Source: Plantago major (Eukaryota > Streptophyta > Magnoliopsida > Lamiales > Plantaginaceae). Taken from it: 64,000 nucleotides of DNA. The DNA lies in contig CM048840.1 of assembly GCA_026545765.1 (NCBI GenBank), positions 15,814,765-15,878,764 on the forward strand, read 5' to 3'. The notes below the pieces were generated by a model. The model had not been told where the DNA came from and ran no database searches. It worked only from the letters and a program-made list of their open reading frames with translations. Shown in pieces: positions 1 to 10,581 of this stretch; positions within the stretch are counted from its first letter, which is position 1; the number at the start of each line of letters is the position of its first letter. A program made the position numbers and the translations under genes.

Positions 1-176
1 ATTCATCCATCTTCCTCGTCCTCCGAGATTCCAAATATCTTAGTAAAAAAGATCATTGTGAAATTTTGCGATTGAACCATATTCTCGATTCGTCATTTAT
101 ACCGGTCGCTCAAGTCTTGATGTATGGGCTAGATCTTTCGGCCCGTGGGCCCGGTTGAACCGGCCCATTTTACTTC

Positions 177-185
177 TATATAAAT
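177..185 (+). promoter_or_regulatory. TATA-like box ahead of the antisense ORF of the Tat element
   Basis: TATATAAAT follows a GC-rich stretch with gggcccgg and ccggccca. It sits on the plus strand, upstream of the leader and extra ORF that run opposite to gag-pol. This fits a separate promoter for that ORF, but it rests on one motif and position alone. Confidence 0.35.
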
Positions 186-254
186 GGGTTTTTACCCTCC
201 ATTTACCTTACAACTTCACCCAGCCTTTTGATGATTAGACCGAGATTGAAGGAA

Positions 255-370
255 AAAAGGCAGACTGACATTGAAGAAGCAAAATCGAGAAGAAGAAGAC
301 CGACATTGAAGAAGCGAAATTGAGAAGAAGCAGACCGACATTGAAGAAGCGAAATTGAGAAGAAGCAGAC
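255..370 (+). repeat. 35-bp tandem repeat in the presumed leader of the antisense ORF
   Basis: The unit reads roughly cgacattgaagaagcgaaat followed by tgagaagaagcagac. Three copies start 35 bp apart (near 266, 301 and 336) and decay into shorter related pieces to about 500. The purine-rich repeat makes spurious open frames on both strands. Confidence 0.7.
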
Positions 371-824
371 CGTCATTGAAATAAAAGACCGACATTGAAA
401 TAAAAGAGAGCAGACCGAGAAGAAGCTTGCTCACCGGCTGTGAAAGAAAAGAGAGCATACCGACATATTGAGAAGAAGCATAGCAGGAAGAGAAGAAGCA
501 AACTTGAAGATGGAAAAGACGGAAGAAAGCTGGACCGAGAAGAACCAGGTAGACCGGCGGACGGAGAAGAGAAGAGAGCAGACCGGCGTTTGAAAGAGCA
601 AACCGACATATCTCGATCTTGAGAAGAAGCAGACAAACCAGATTCCGACAATGACTTGGAGGCCGCCGTTTCAAGAGAGTCTGAGAAAGAGAGTTTGGCC
701 AACTAACTTTGTAATTTGGACCGGGAAACTGAGATTTGGCCGAGAGTTGGAGGCTTGATCGATCGATACTATTCCGATTTTACTGTTCATCATCATTTTT
801 TTTACACTGTATGCTCCATGTATG

Positions 825-1110
825 TTCCATCTATGCTCCATCTTGCTCTTTAAACCCAACTTTATATTATTATTGTCTTTATCTTGAACCATCTTCTCTT
901 CTAGCAAATGAGAACTACTCTGTATGCTCCATCTTGCTCTTTAAAACCGACTTTATATTATCATCGTCTTTATCTTGAACCATATTTTCTTCTGCCAACT
1001 GAAAACTTTTTTTTTATTTTATTTTTATTTTTTTTACAACAGTAAACGCACTCTGTATGCTCCATCTTGCTCTTTAAATCCGATTTCATATTATCATCGT
1101 CTTTCTCATG
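825..1110 (+). repeat. Three direct copies of a segment containing tatgctccatcttgctcttt
   Basis: Copies begin near 832, 919 and 1056. Each continues into a shared stretch (cgactttatattatcatcg, then ctttatcttgaaccat). They lie in the presumed untranslated leader or intron ahead of the antisense ORF of the Tat element. No coding signal was seen. Confidence 0.6.
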
Positions 1111-1254
1111 AACCATATTATCAAGAATCATGCCGATGCTGTAAGTAACTTCTTGTATATATTGCATTTTTCTCACTTGTCGCGCTTCATTTCTAATTTT
1201 TCAATCTTAATGACCATCCTTGATTTTTAAGTAACTTCTTACTTCCTTTCGTAG

Positions 1255-2045
1255 GTCACCGGTCATGTCGCCGCCTTCTTGGACTTAGAAGAGTCTGATA
1301 CTACCCGACTGAAGGAGGAGATTGAGGCTTCGAATGCGAAGTTGGTTGCTCGTTAGGTCGAGATTGCCAAACTCAAGTCCGAGAGAGTTTTGTCGAAGTT
1401 GGTTGCTCGTGAGGTCGAGATTGCCAAACTCAAGTCCGAGAGAGTTTTGTCGGACAAAAAGCTCGAAAAGGAGAAGATTGCTCATGGCAAGACCGAGAAA
1501 GCATAATCCCTAATCACGCCCGCTCGGGCTAAGATGGCCGAGGCACTTCTCTCCAAAGCGAAGACCACTCGTACTGATGCCGTGAAAGATTTTCTTAAGT
1601 CTGACTCCTACTATTTCCTTAGTAAGATGCGAGAGGGCGACGTTAGGGGGACGCCTTTTTTGATTGTGTGAGCCAGTTGAAGGACGCCGGATTTTTGAAT
1701 GACTCCATTACGAGCCAAGACGCGAACCTCAAGATAATGGGGAATTGTGATGGGGAGGTAGTCTTTGATCCCAAATTGAAGTCCCCCGATGCTCTTGCTT
1801 CGGATGAGTTTTGGTCCGTGGTTGCTCCCTTGGCGAATTTTACCGTAAACGAATCTCCGGTCTACCCCTCTTGGTTACCCAATGTCTTTTACGCCTCTAA
1901 GATTGGTGGCGGGCAATCCTCCAACTGCAATGCTAAGTGGATGGATCTCCCGGGTCCCATTCTTGATCATGAGCCGGCGACGTTTTTGGAGGAGGTTGAA
2001 GGCAAGAAAGTTACTCGCCGCTTCTGGAAGAGATCCGAGGTCTAG
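1255..2045 (+). pseudogene. Antisense extra ORF (aORF) of the Tat element, coiled-coil-like, broken
   Basis: After a likely splice acceptor near 1255 (ttcgtag|gtcacc), a plus-strand frame encodes a Glu/Lys/Leu-rich, probably coiled-coil stretch. It continues into a more conserved part (residues such as SDSYYFLSKMREGDV and SQLKDAGFLNDSITSQ) and ends at the stop at 2043-2045. Plant Tat/Retand elements are known to carry such ORFs of unknown function between pol and the 3' LTR, often antisense. Here the frame has a TAG inside the duplicated 57-bp coiled-coil unit, another stop near 1504 and a shift near 1650. Function is unknown; earlier exons may lie at 700-1140, where a gtaagt donor follows near 1141. 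Confidence 0.55.
1337..1452 (+). repeat. 57-bp tandem duplication within the antisense ORF
   Basis: A 57-nt unit (19 codons, beginning aagttggttgctcgt and ending gagagttttgtcg) occurs twice head to tail and differs by one base. The first copy has ttag where the second has tgag, and this creates the in-frame TAG. The unit keeps the reading frame and extends the coiled coil. Confidence 0.75.
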
Positions 2046-2595
2046 ACTTGATTCGATCCAAGGGTATGCCCTTGCGTATTTTTGTAGAGTGTCTGACTTA
2101 TTTGAACACTTATTATGACTTTGGTGATATTTTGACTAGCTATCCCTTCGGCTTGTGAGGGTTAAACTCGTACCAACATTTGACACCTCTCATCGGTCAT
2201 GCCTAGATCATCCCTCGTACTTTTGGGTTTTAATTGTAACTTTTGTTGATCCAGGGGTGACCGATTTTATTGCAATAGACTTCGGTTTTATTTTCGTCCA
2301 TCTTGAATGTTTGTACGCATGTCTTTATTCTTGTTATCTTGTTGATCTTCGGATCCATACCTTGCGTTATCGTGATACTCAAACTTCATGGTTTTATAGC
2401 TTCTATTCAAACGTTGAACTAATGGCCCGAAAATCAAACAAATTGAATATTGGTCCGAGGCTTAGATTGGGTCGAGATTCGGTCTCGTGGTGTTGGTCCT
2501 TGAGTGTTCTAAGACTCTTTGGGTCCTAGACTCCGGGAGTTGCATTTTTCGTGTGAAATTTGTCAATGTTGGGTTCTTCTAATGCTTGGTCTTGG

Positions 2596-3102
2596 ATGCT
2601 TTTGGTCCGAAGATTTTTAAGATAATTTTTTAGTTGAGCGTCGGTATACCTTGGACACTTTGGGTCCGAGACAATCCGCACCTCAATATTTGTTTCTGAG
2701 GGAGTTTCTTTCTGCCACTTTGGGTCCGAGAAACTTTAAGATAATTTTTGAGTTGAGCGTTGGTATACCTCGGACACTTTGGGTCCGAGACAATCCACAT
2801 ATCAATCTTTGTTTCTTAGGGAGTTTCTCTTTGACACTTTGGGTCCGAGGAACTTTAAGATAATTTTTGAGTTGAGCGTCGGTATACCTTGGACACTTTG
2901 GGTCCGAGACAATCCGCACCTCAATCTTTGTTTCTTAGGGAGTTTCTCTCTGACACTTTGGGTCCGAGTAACTTTAAGATAATTTTTGAGTTGAGCGTCG
3001 GTATACCTTGGACACTTCGGGTCCGAGACAATCCGCACCTCAATCTTCGTTTCTTAGGGAGTTTCTCTCTGACACTTTGGGTCCGAGGAACTTTAAGATA
3101 AT
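2596..3102 (+). repeat. 119-bp tandem array of the Tat element
   Basis: The marker ggacacttYgggtccgagac starts at 2653, 2772, 2891 and 3010, an exact 119-bp period with a little over four units. Each unit contains the core gacactttgggtccgag twice, once before acaatccgcacctc and once before gaactttaagata, so the monomer is itself a diverged dimer. Amplified tandem repeats in this 3' position are known for Retand-type elements. Open frames seen here on both strands are artefacts of the 119-bp period and are not genes. Confidence 0.9.
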
Positions 3103-3236
3103 GTCTGCCCTTAGTGGCGCGTACGGTTCTTCTTGCAAGTAGTTGACAGAAAAACAAATGCTTTATTATAATCGAACGGTAGGGTTACATGGTAGCCAAA
3201 AGATGATACATTTCAAAAGATCCTATTACAAATGAT

Positions 3237-4515
3237 CTAGGCGTAGTACTTCTGCAGATTCTTGGCGTTCCAGGTACGCTTGATCGGTTTGCCGTCCATG
3301 CTTTCCAAAGCGTAGTTCCCATTGATACTTGCCCTTGTGACTCTGTAGGGACCTTCCCAGTTGGGTTCGAGTTTTTCGGTTGGTTTTAGTATATCAGCCT
3401 TTCATAGAACCAAGTCTCCAATCTGGAGGTCCCTACTTTTCACATGTTTGTTGTAGGCCCTTGCCATGATAGCTTGGTATCCTAAGGTTCGAGCTAGGGC
3501 CGTACTCCTTTTGGTCTCGAGCATGTTGAGGTCGTACACTCTTTTGTCGTGGTTGTCCGAGGGAACGTACCCTTGGATCCGGAAGGTGTTGATTGAGATT
3601 TCGGACGGGATTACAGCTTCGGATCCATACACCAAACTGAAGGGAGTTTCCTGTGTGGTTGTTCTTGCCGTGGTACGATAAGCCCATAACACTCCTTCCA
3701 ATTCATCGACCCAATCTTTCTTTGCGTCTCCCAGTCTCTTCTGAAGATTGTCGACGATGGTACGATTAGTTACCTCAGTTTGTCCGTTGGCTTGAGGATA
3801 CCCAACGGAAGTGAAACGTTATTCGATCCCCATTTCTTCACACCAATCTTTGAGCTTATACCCGGAGAACTGTCGATCATTGTCCGCAACTAGTATTCGT
3901 GGTAGGCCAAATCGACACGATAATTTCCAAAGGAAGTCCATGACCTTATTCTCTGAAATGGAGGCCGTTGCCTCGGCTTCTACCCATTTCGAGAAATATT
4001 CTACGGCCACAATGAGAAATTTTTCCATGGGTCCTCTGGAAAGGTCCTACGATGTCCATGCCTCACTGATCGAATGGACACGGGATAGTTGATGGTATCA
4101 TTGGTATGGTAGGCCGATGGGGGATCCTTGCGAACCTTTGACATTCCGAGCACGATCGTGAGAATCTTCCAGCTTCCTTTTGCATTGTCGGCCAATAATA
4201 GCCATTTCTCTGAATTTTCTGGGCCAAGGCTCTTCCTCCTGAATGGTTTCCGCAACTTCCTAAATGGATCTCCTTCAACACTGTACTAGCCTCAGACGGA
4301 CCCAGACAACGGAGGTGAGTTCCATCATAGGACTTTCTATATAGGTCTGTACCAGAGAGGAAGTAGCGTTGGGATCTTCGTTGGACTCTTCTAGATTCAG
4401 TTGAATCACGGGGTAGAATCCCGTTCTGTAGATAGTTCACGATGTCGCTCATCCAAGTGTTGTCGTCAGATATGACGCCCATGTTCATTATGACCTCGTT
4501 GGCGGGTTGATTCAT
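3237..4515 (-). pseudogene. Tat element integrase, broken
   Basis: The HHCC zinc-binding part is at about 4260-4130: H in KEIHLGSCGNHSGG, and C..C in SCSECQRFA. The core follows at 4028-3819, where VEYFSKWVEAEA and LVADNDRQFSG hold the usual acidic residues. The C-terminal part (3701-3402, YRTTARTTTQETPFSLVYG) runs to the end of pol at 3237 with the characteristic WEGPYRV...WNAKNLQKYY ending. Stops and shifts between 4063 and 3402 break it into at least three frames. It would insert the element's cDNA if intact. Confidence 0.85.
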
Positions 4516-4543
4516 TGGCGATCATAAGGACCATCAGACGGTA

Positions 4544-4990
4544 TCAACGACTCGACGCCATAGCCCATTTTGATAATCCGTCGGCAATGGTGTTTTTTGC
4601 TCGGTTGATCTTGATCAGACTAAACATGTCGAACGCTTTTTCTAACTCTTTAACTACCTTTAGATATTTAATCATTGAAGCACTTTTTGTCGTAAATTTG
4701 CCCGAGTACTGTTCCGTGACTAGCTGAGAGTCGGAGTAAGTTTTGAGTTTCTTGGCCATGACTGACTTGGCCATCTTCATTCCTGCTATCAGAGCCTCAT
4801 ACTCAGCTTCATTGTTTGTTACTGGAAATGTTAAGCGGATAGCATATTCACCGGGCTCTTCTGGGCGATCAAGATAACCCCGTTCCACCCGCATGAGCGG
4901 CCGATGAACCGTCCACATAAAGTTCCCATATGTCCTTTTCTTCTGGACCGAGTTCTTTTGGGATAAAAGCCACTCGGAGGGTCGGTTTAT
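4544..4990 (-). pseudogene. Second (archaeal-type) RNase H of the Tat element
   Basis: The domain starts with ELYVDGSS, which holds the first catalytic Asp. It continues with TNNEAEYEALIAGM, which holds the catalytic Glu, and YSDSQLVTEQ, which holds the next Asp. A frame change near 4880-4910 separates the start from the rest. A second RNase H placed after the RT-linked one is a lineage mark of Tat elements among plant Ty3/gypsy families. Confidence 0.85.
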
Positions 4991-5199
4991 GTTTTAGGGC
5001 GGTCACAGGCGGCTCTCCTTCTGGTGGGGGAGGTAAGCTAGGACTTTCTTTTTCAGCGATAATCCATTCTGCCACGGGATCGATTTCCCGACTTTTTTGA
5101 ATATCCAATCCAGCCACTTCCGTTGTTAATATCAAAACCTGGCTTGTTGGTGAAATGTCTTTCGGGGCTTCACTGGAAGCTTGCTCATCTTTATCTTTT

Positions 5200-7103
5200 T
5201 GAGGTTCCGTGTTCCCCGGATATTCGGCTAGGAAATCAGCCAGGACCTGGGATTTTTTGGCAGATGGAGCTTGATACTCGATCGTATGATCTCCTAACTC
5301 AATTGTCCATTTAGCCAACCTTCCTGACTTCGAGGCGTCAGCTAAGACCTGTTTCAACGGCTGGTTCGTGAGGACCACTATCTTGTGGGAATGGAAGTAT
5401 GGCTTGAGCTTCCTGGAGGCCTCTACTAGATAATAGGCATACTTCTCTATTTCCTTGTAGTTTTTCTCCGTCGTTCCCAGTACTTTACTCAGGTAGTACA
5501 CCGGAAGGTGTTCGTTCTTCTGTATGCGCACCAGGACGGAACTCACCACTTCAGGAGTGATGGCGAGATAGATGTACAATAGCTCTCCTTCTTCTGGTTT
5601 GGAAAGTAGAGGCGGGGAGGATAAATAGAGCTTCAAGTTCTCAAATGCCTCCTTGCACTCATTGTTCCATTCAAACTTGTCCGTTTTCCTTAGGATTTTG
5701 AAAAAAGGGAGGTTCTTTTCAGCTGATCTGGAAATGAAGCGGCTAAGGGATATAACCTTCCCTATGAGTCTCTGAACGTCCCTGAGTTTCTCCGGATGTG
5801 GAAGCTCCAATATGGCTTTTATCTTTTCTGGGTTTGCCTCGATCCCTCTCTGTGTCACCATGTACCCCAAGAATTTTCCTCCAGTTACTCCAAATGTGCA
5901 TTTGGCTGGATTGAGTTTCATTCCGTATTTTCTTACTATGGCAAAACATCTTTCCAGATGGGGGATGTGATCAGATATCTCCTTGCTTTTCACTAGCATG
6001 TCATCTACATAAACCTCCATTGATTTGCCAATCTCTTCTTTGAACATTTGGTTCACCAATCTTTGGTAGGTGGCGCCAGCGTTTCGTAGGCCGAACGGCA
6101 TGACCTTGAAACAGTATACTCCTCATGCGGTGATAAAAGCGGTATTTTCAATATCATGCTCGGCCATCTTGATCTGATAGAAGCCTTGAAAAGCATCCAT
6201 GAAACTCAACAGTGCACACCCGGCAGTTGAGTCTACCAATTGATCAATTCTTGGCAGGGGATAGGGATCCTTTGGGCAGAAACGGTTGAAACTGGTGAAG
6301 TCATTGCACATCCTCCATTTTCCCGGACTTTTCTCTACTAGGACCACATTGCATATCCAATCAGAGTAATGAACCTCCTCAATGTGTCCTGCCTTGAGTA
6401 GTCGTTCTACCTCATCTACGATGATCTTGTTGTGGACGGGACCATGGTCTCTCTTCTTCTGTCGAATGGGTCGGACATTTGGATCAACGTGGAGTTCGTG
6501 TACCATGACTCGAGGATCTATACCGCTCAGATCTTCAGTTCCCCAGGCAAAAACATCGGCATTCTTTCTTAAGAAGGCAATCATTTTGATGGTTGTTTCT
6601 GCGTCCATTTCCGAGCCGATTTTCACTGTTTTTTCGGGATATCCTTCTTCAATTGGGATTTCTAAGACGTCTTCATGGGGGGCCATCTGATTCTCACGAA
6701 AGAAGCTTTTGGTCGGCGTTTCACCAGGTGGTTCAGGGGGAATGACTTGATATTCATCGATTCTATCCTCGCACTCCTTGGCCGTTGCGGCCATTTTCTT
6801 TTTCTCTACGCCCATTTTCAACCAGTTAATTCCTTTCCCGGGCGGTCTTTCTCGCCTCTTCCTTCGGCTTTCTTGTTGGATAAAGAGGCACTGTTTCTTT
6901 GTTCTCCGGTCATCTTCTTCTCTCCTTATATCATGTTCACTCCTAAAAGGTCGCGACGCCCTTCTAGTAGAGAGAGTGTAGCATTCCCATGCTCTTCTCC
7001 GATCTCCACTAAGGGATCCGATGCCTGCTGCGGTGGGAAATTTTATCCTTAGGTGGAAGGTTGACACCACTACTTTGAATTGATTTAGAGCCGGTCTCCC
7101 CAT
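5200..7103 (-). pseudogene. Tat element reverse transcriptase and RT-linked RNase H
   Basis: From high to low coordinates: a start region with KWRMCNDFTSFNRFCPKD, then PLPRIDQLVDSTAGC, then SFMDAFQGFYQI. A TGA near 6122 follows. The MPFGLRNAGATYQRLVNQMF segment and the catalytic EVYVDDMLVKS (YVDD) come next, and RNase H follows (VVLTNQPLKQVLADASKSGR, then IEYQAPSAKKSQVLADFLAEY). Apart from the stop and a frame step at about 6102-6122, the protein is long and well preserved. It copies element RNA into DNA. Confidence 0.9.
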
Positions 7104-7105
7104 AA

Positions 7106-7837
7106 TTATGTTGTATTCGCAACCTGCCTCGGTGACAACAAAAAGGACTTGGTGAGTAACCCTGAGTGGAGCTTTCCTATGGAAACCGAGAGATACAGGA
7201 TTCTTCTTGGCCTGATCCGGTTTCCTCCAAAGCCAACGAGGTCCGTTGTCACCGGTAACAATCCTCTTAAACTCATTTCCATTTTTCGGACAATGCTCAT
7301 GAAGAGGATGTTAGAGGAGGCACCTGTATCGATTAATACCTTTGTGATCTCATAACCTGCTATGTCCATTTCCAAAACCAAGGGGACATCCGGGTCATGG
7401 ACCAATCCTTCTCCCTTGCATGGAGGGGGTGCTTCAGATTCGTCAAAGGTGATCACGTTGGTGCCGGGAGCCACCATATTGACGGATTTCTCATCTGAAT
7501 TTCTCAATGATCTTGCCATGACTTCTCGAGCATTCCTACTGTCTCCTCCAGTAGGTCCTCCGGCGATGCTAAGTATTCTCCCAAAACGGACCGGGTTATC
7601 ATCTACATAAGCTGGTTGAGTTTCGACGTATGCTACCCTCCCGTTCTCGTGCGGACTTGGGGATCTCCTAGCCTCTCGGCGTCCTCGTGCTCGGTGGTCC
7701 GGTAACACCGATTGTCTTCTTGGGCTAAAGAGCGTCTCTTGATCGAGCGGGCCTTTCACATCTGTTATGCCTGGGCTAGACCCTCCGGGAGGAGAACGGG
7801 GAGATGCATTTCTCGGTCCCTTGCACCACGCGCTCAT
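7106..7837 (-). pseudogene. Tat element protease region
   Basis: A retroviral-type aspartic protease: VLIDTGASSNILF carries the DTG catalytic triad, and GFGGNRIRPRR follows. It lies directly between the gag frames and RT on the same strand, separated from RT by a stop near 7104. It would process the polyprotein. Confidence 0.85.
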
Positions 7838-9837
7838 TGATGGTACCTTCGTCCGGCTTCATGTTGGTCGGTGCCTCGGGCTTCCTCATGATGTATTCTT
7901 GCAAATATCCCATTTCGATCAACCTGGATCTCACCGAGGTGCGTGCATTTTCGTGGAGTGTCCGTATGTTGGTGAAAGTGGCGATTGCTCGAGTTCCTGG
8001 TGAACCTGGTTTCCCTGTGCTTGGGGGGCCACTGGATTGGGAAGCCTTGACTTTGCATGATGGTCAAGATTTGTTCCTTGGGGGCTTTTAGGTCAGCGTA
8101 GTTTATGTAAACTTTTCGGGAAGATCTTCTTCTTTCCTCAACCCTTCCTCTTCTATCACCTTTCCGCTTTTGCTCGAAATGTTGGTTTCCCAACCTTGTG
8201 TTATCTGGTACTGGTTTTGCCTTCTTGACCTCGGCTCTCACTACCATTTTGTCGAGGGTTTCGTGTGCTCAAGAATTTTTTGATTACTTCATTCAACTCG
8301 TCGGTGGTTATTCTGCATCAACAATCGTGTAGCGGAATGAAGCGTTGTTGGTGTTCTCGCCATGTGGAATACTCGATCTTTGATGGGTGTGACTCAACGA
8401 GGACAACGCTTGTTCAAACCTTTGACAAACGATCTCAAGCTTTCATGTTCCTTTTGCACAATTTCGCGGTGGTATTTGCCGACGATTTCGAGGAAGTTCT
8501 CGAATCGCAGAGTGAATTTGGCGATCATCTGATCCCAGGATGTTATAGTGTTGGGCCGGAGGTGCTTCCACCAAGTCATGGCGGGTCCGTAGAGGGTGTT
8601 GGGAAATAACTGTGCCTTTACATTGTCCGGTACTCCCATGCCTCCCAGGGATGCCTCAAAATGAATTCGGTGATCTATTGGGCATGTGATTCCCTCAAAC
8701 GTTTCCTTAGAACTCGGGGCACTCCTCCTCGGAGGGAGTTCGGTGTCCCTCATAGCTTGGCAAAGAGGATTCAGGCTCCTTCCATATTTCATGATATCTC
8801 TTGCATGGGTAAGTGTTTCTAGCTTTGACCGTTCCAATTCTAGGGCAGCTTTATGGATCCTAACTTGTTCTTTAATTTGTTCGGTTTCATCCATGTGCCT
8901 GTCCCCCCTATGAGTCCTGGCAGACCTTGACCTGGTTCGGTTTCGATGATGTTCCCTTCCCCTATCTCGGCTTCCCCTCCTGTGGTCTCGATAATCATCA
9001 TTCCTAGTCATCCTGGTTGGCGATTGTATTCTTTCATTACGGAATCGTCCATGGCGGGGATGGTTTTGGGGTGGAGTGTCGCCCCGGTACCCGTTGAGAG
9101 TTTCGTTCTCCTCGTCGTATTGCTCCCCGTGGTCCCTTCTCCTGTCATCTTGACGTTGCCAATTTCGCGTGGTGGTTCGAGAAGGAGTTGGGTCACGACG
9201 TGTTCTCTCGTCGACTCCCATGTTCTCCTCTCTACCTGTCCTCCGATTGTTTCTCAAGTGCAAATTACTCCGAGCCCGGCGATTTAGCATGTTTCGTAAG
9301 TCTCCCGGAGCTCTATGGCTTGAGGCTCTGAGACTTTCGGACCGATCGGTATTTCGAGAGTTCGGGGGTCCTATGGATTCTACCACATGATCTGTTGTTA
9401 CTTGGGGTTGATTCTGGATTGGCAATACGGGAGCGCTTCTTCGTGGTGCGTGGTTAGAGTTATGCAGGAGGTTCACTTTGCCCTAATTGAGGTTGGGTCC
9501 TTAGTAACAGGGCGGCTTGCAAAAGTTAAATTTGAGCTTCATTGTATCCGGCCAGTAGACCGTCGGCAGTGACCTGAGGTATAACAGTCATTGCGTCTAC
9601 AGGTGCCGGAGTTGGTGGATTGGGAGGGCGTTGTTGTCCCGTTCGTCGTTCCGTGGTCGAAAGAGAAGCTTCGAGGCCATCCCTATCATCATGTTCATTG
9701 ATCCGTTGATTTCATGTGAAAGGATTGACTTCCCGTGGGGTGCGGTTGCGGACTTGACTTCGGGGCCCAACATCAGAAGTTGTTGATCTAAGGATTACTG
9801 GAGCTTTCCTTCTAGTACGTCTTCTAGCTGGAGCCAT
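7834..9837 (-). pseudogene. Tat element gag, broken
   Basis: A start codon at 9837-9835 lies 20 bp inside the primer-binding site and begins MAPARRRTRRKAP. In-frame stops occur at about 9715 and 9530, and the frame resumes at 9476-8394. This part is Arg-rich (repeated RDHRRGSRDRGREH-like runs), then holds the retrotransposon gag core: CPIDHRIHFEASLGGMGVPD, then MTWWKHLRPNTITSWDQM and FLEIVGKYHREIVQKEHESL. A frame step at about 8250-8390 leads into the C-terminal part, 8247-7834. It would form the particle shell. Confidence 0.8.
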
Positions 9838-9856
9838 GGCTTTTTGTACTAAGTGA

Positions 9857-9874
9857 TTCCCACAGACGGCGCCA
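9857..9874 (-). other. Primer-binding site of the Tat element
   Basis: On the minus strand the 18 bases read TGGCGCCGTCTGTGGGAA. TGG pairs with a tRNA CCA end, and TGGCGCCGT is a common primer-binding start in plant Tat/Athila elements. It lies 3 bp inside the proposed LTR end at 9878. Confidence 0.75.
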
Positions 9875-9877
9875 ATA

Positions 9878-10581
9878 TGATGTGGGGTAAAAATAGATAA
9901 GTCACTAGTTAGTTCGTCGACGCCCTAGATGGATGTAGTTCTTGCTCGAACGATGATATTAGTTAGCGGAAGTCGAATAGTCCTTGGTTCAAGTCGCCTT
10001 TACTTTGATTAAATTCGTGACTTCGCGAAGGTCGAAAAGTGTGCGGACGAAAAAGTGGACCGAGGTCGAGTCCGTTGGTCCTCTGTTGCGTCTGTCGGTC
10101 CTCGGTGGTGTCCGTCGTTGATCTGTGACAAGAAAATAAGGGGTTAGATCCTTTTGGGCCGGTTTGCCTAAGACAACCCGGTATTTAGATTCAACTAGTT
10201 AATAAGTCGGTCGACTTTTCAATCTAGGACTTAAAAACTTCGATAGTAGATTTTCGGAAGTAGTTGCTTACCGTTTAAGAGGAGTAGAGACCTTGTATTT
10301 ATAGGCAAATGTTTGTCATCATCCTCTCTTGGATGAGTGCCAAGTGTACGGTCCGGATTCGTCCATGTTAGAAGTTGGGCTCATGGGCCCTTAATGGACT
10401 TGGCCCATTTACGTAGATGAGGCTTGAATTGTAGTCCAAAGGTCGAAGTATTAGAGGGTCGGCCTCTTGATTTTGGTGTAGTCGGACCTTTAACTTTGGT
10501 GAGGTCGAACTCCCGTGATATCATTGTCCCGATATGATTAAGTCTTCTTAGTTCGGGAGTAGGACTTAAAGGTACATATCA
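9878..10581 (-). repeat. 5' LTR of the Tat element
   Basis: Starts tgatgtgg next to the primer-binding site and, by my reading, ends acatatca at 10581. The ends are TG...CA with a short imperfect inverted repeat (TGATGTG against TGATATG). On the minus strand TATAAATA at 10296-10303 is a fitting TATA box for the element RNA. The inner boundary is well placed. The outer one is a best guess because the partner LTR is outside the window. Confidence 0.6.

Larger units (their letters stand above)
1..10581 (-). mobile_element. Ty3/gypsy LTR retrotransposon, Tat (Retand-like) lineage, decayed, 3' LTR outside window
   Basis: Reading on the minus strand, the order is 5' LTR (9878-10581), primer-binding site, gag, aspartic protease, reverse transcriptase, RNase H, a second RNase H, integrase, a 119-bp tandem array and an extra ORF in the opposite orientation (plus strand). 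A second RNase H behind the RT-linked one, an amplified tandem repeat 3' of pol and an antisense extra ORF are known marks of the Tat/Retand lineage. Every coding part has stops or frame shifts, so this copy cannot be autonomous. No sequence matching the right LTR occurs at the left edge, so the 3' LTR and the second target-site duplication must lie before base 1. The left boundary given is simply the window edge. Confidence 0.85.

Noticed and set aside
1..215. 3' LTR of the Tat element at the left edge
   Set aside because: Compared with 9878-10581 there is no matching run; only general GGGCCC-type words recur.
216..702. Proteins on either strand in the purine-rich repeat near the left edge
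   Set aside because: Low-complexity frames caused by the 35-bp repeat; no domain, and the region looks like a leader.
2596..3102. A CRISPR-like array or repeat protein gene in the 119-bp repeats
   Set aside because: Units are contiguous without unique spacers, the DNA is plant retroelement DNA, and open frames on both strands arise only from the repeat period.
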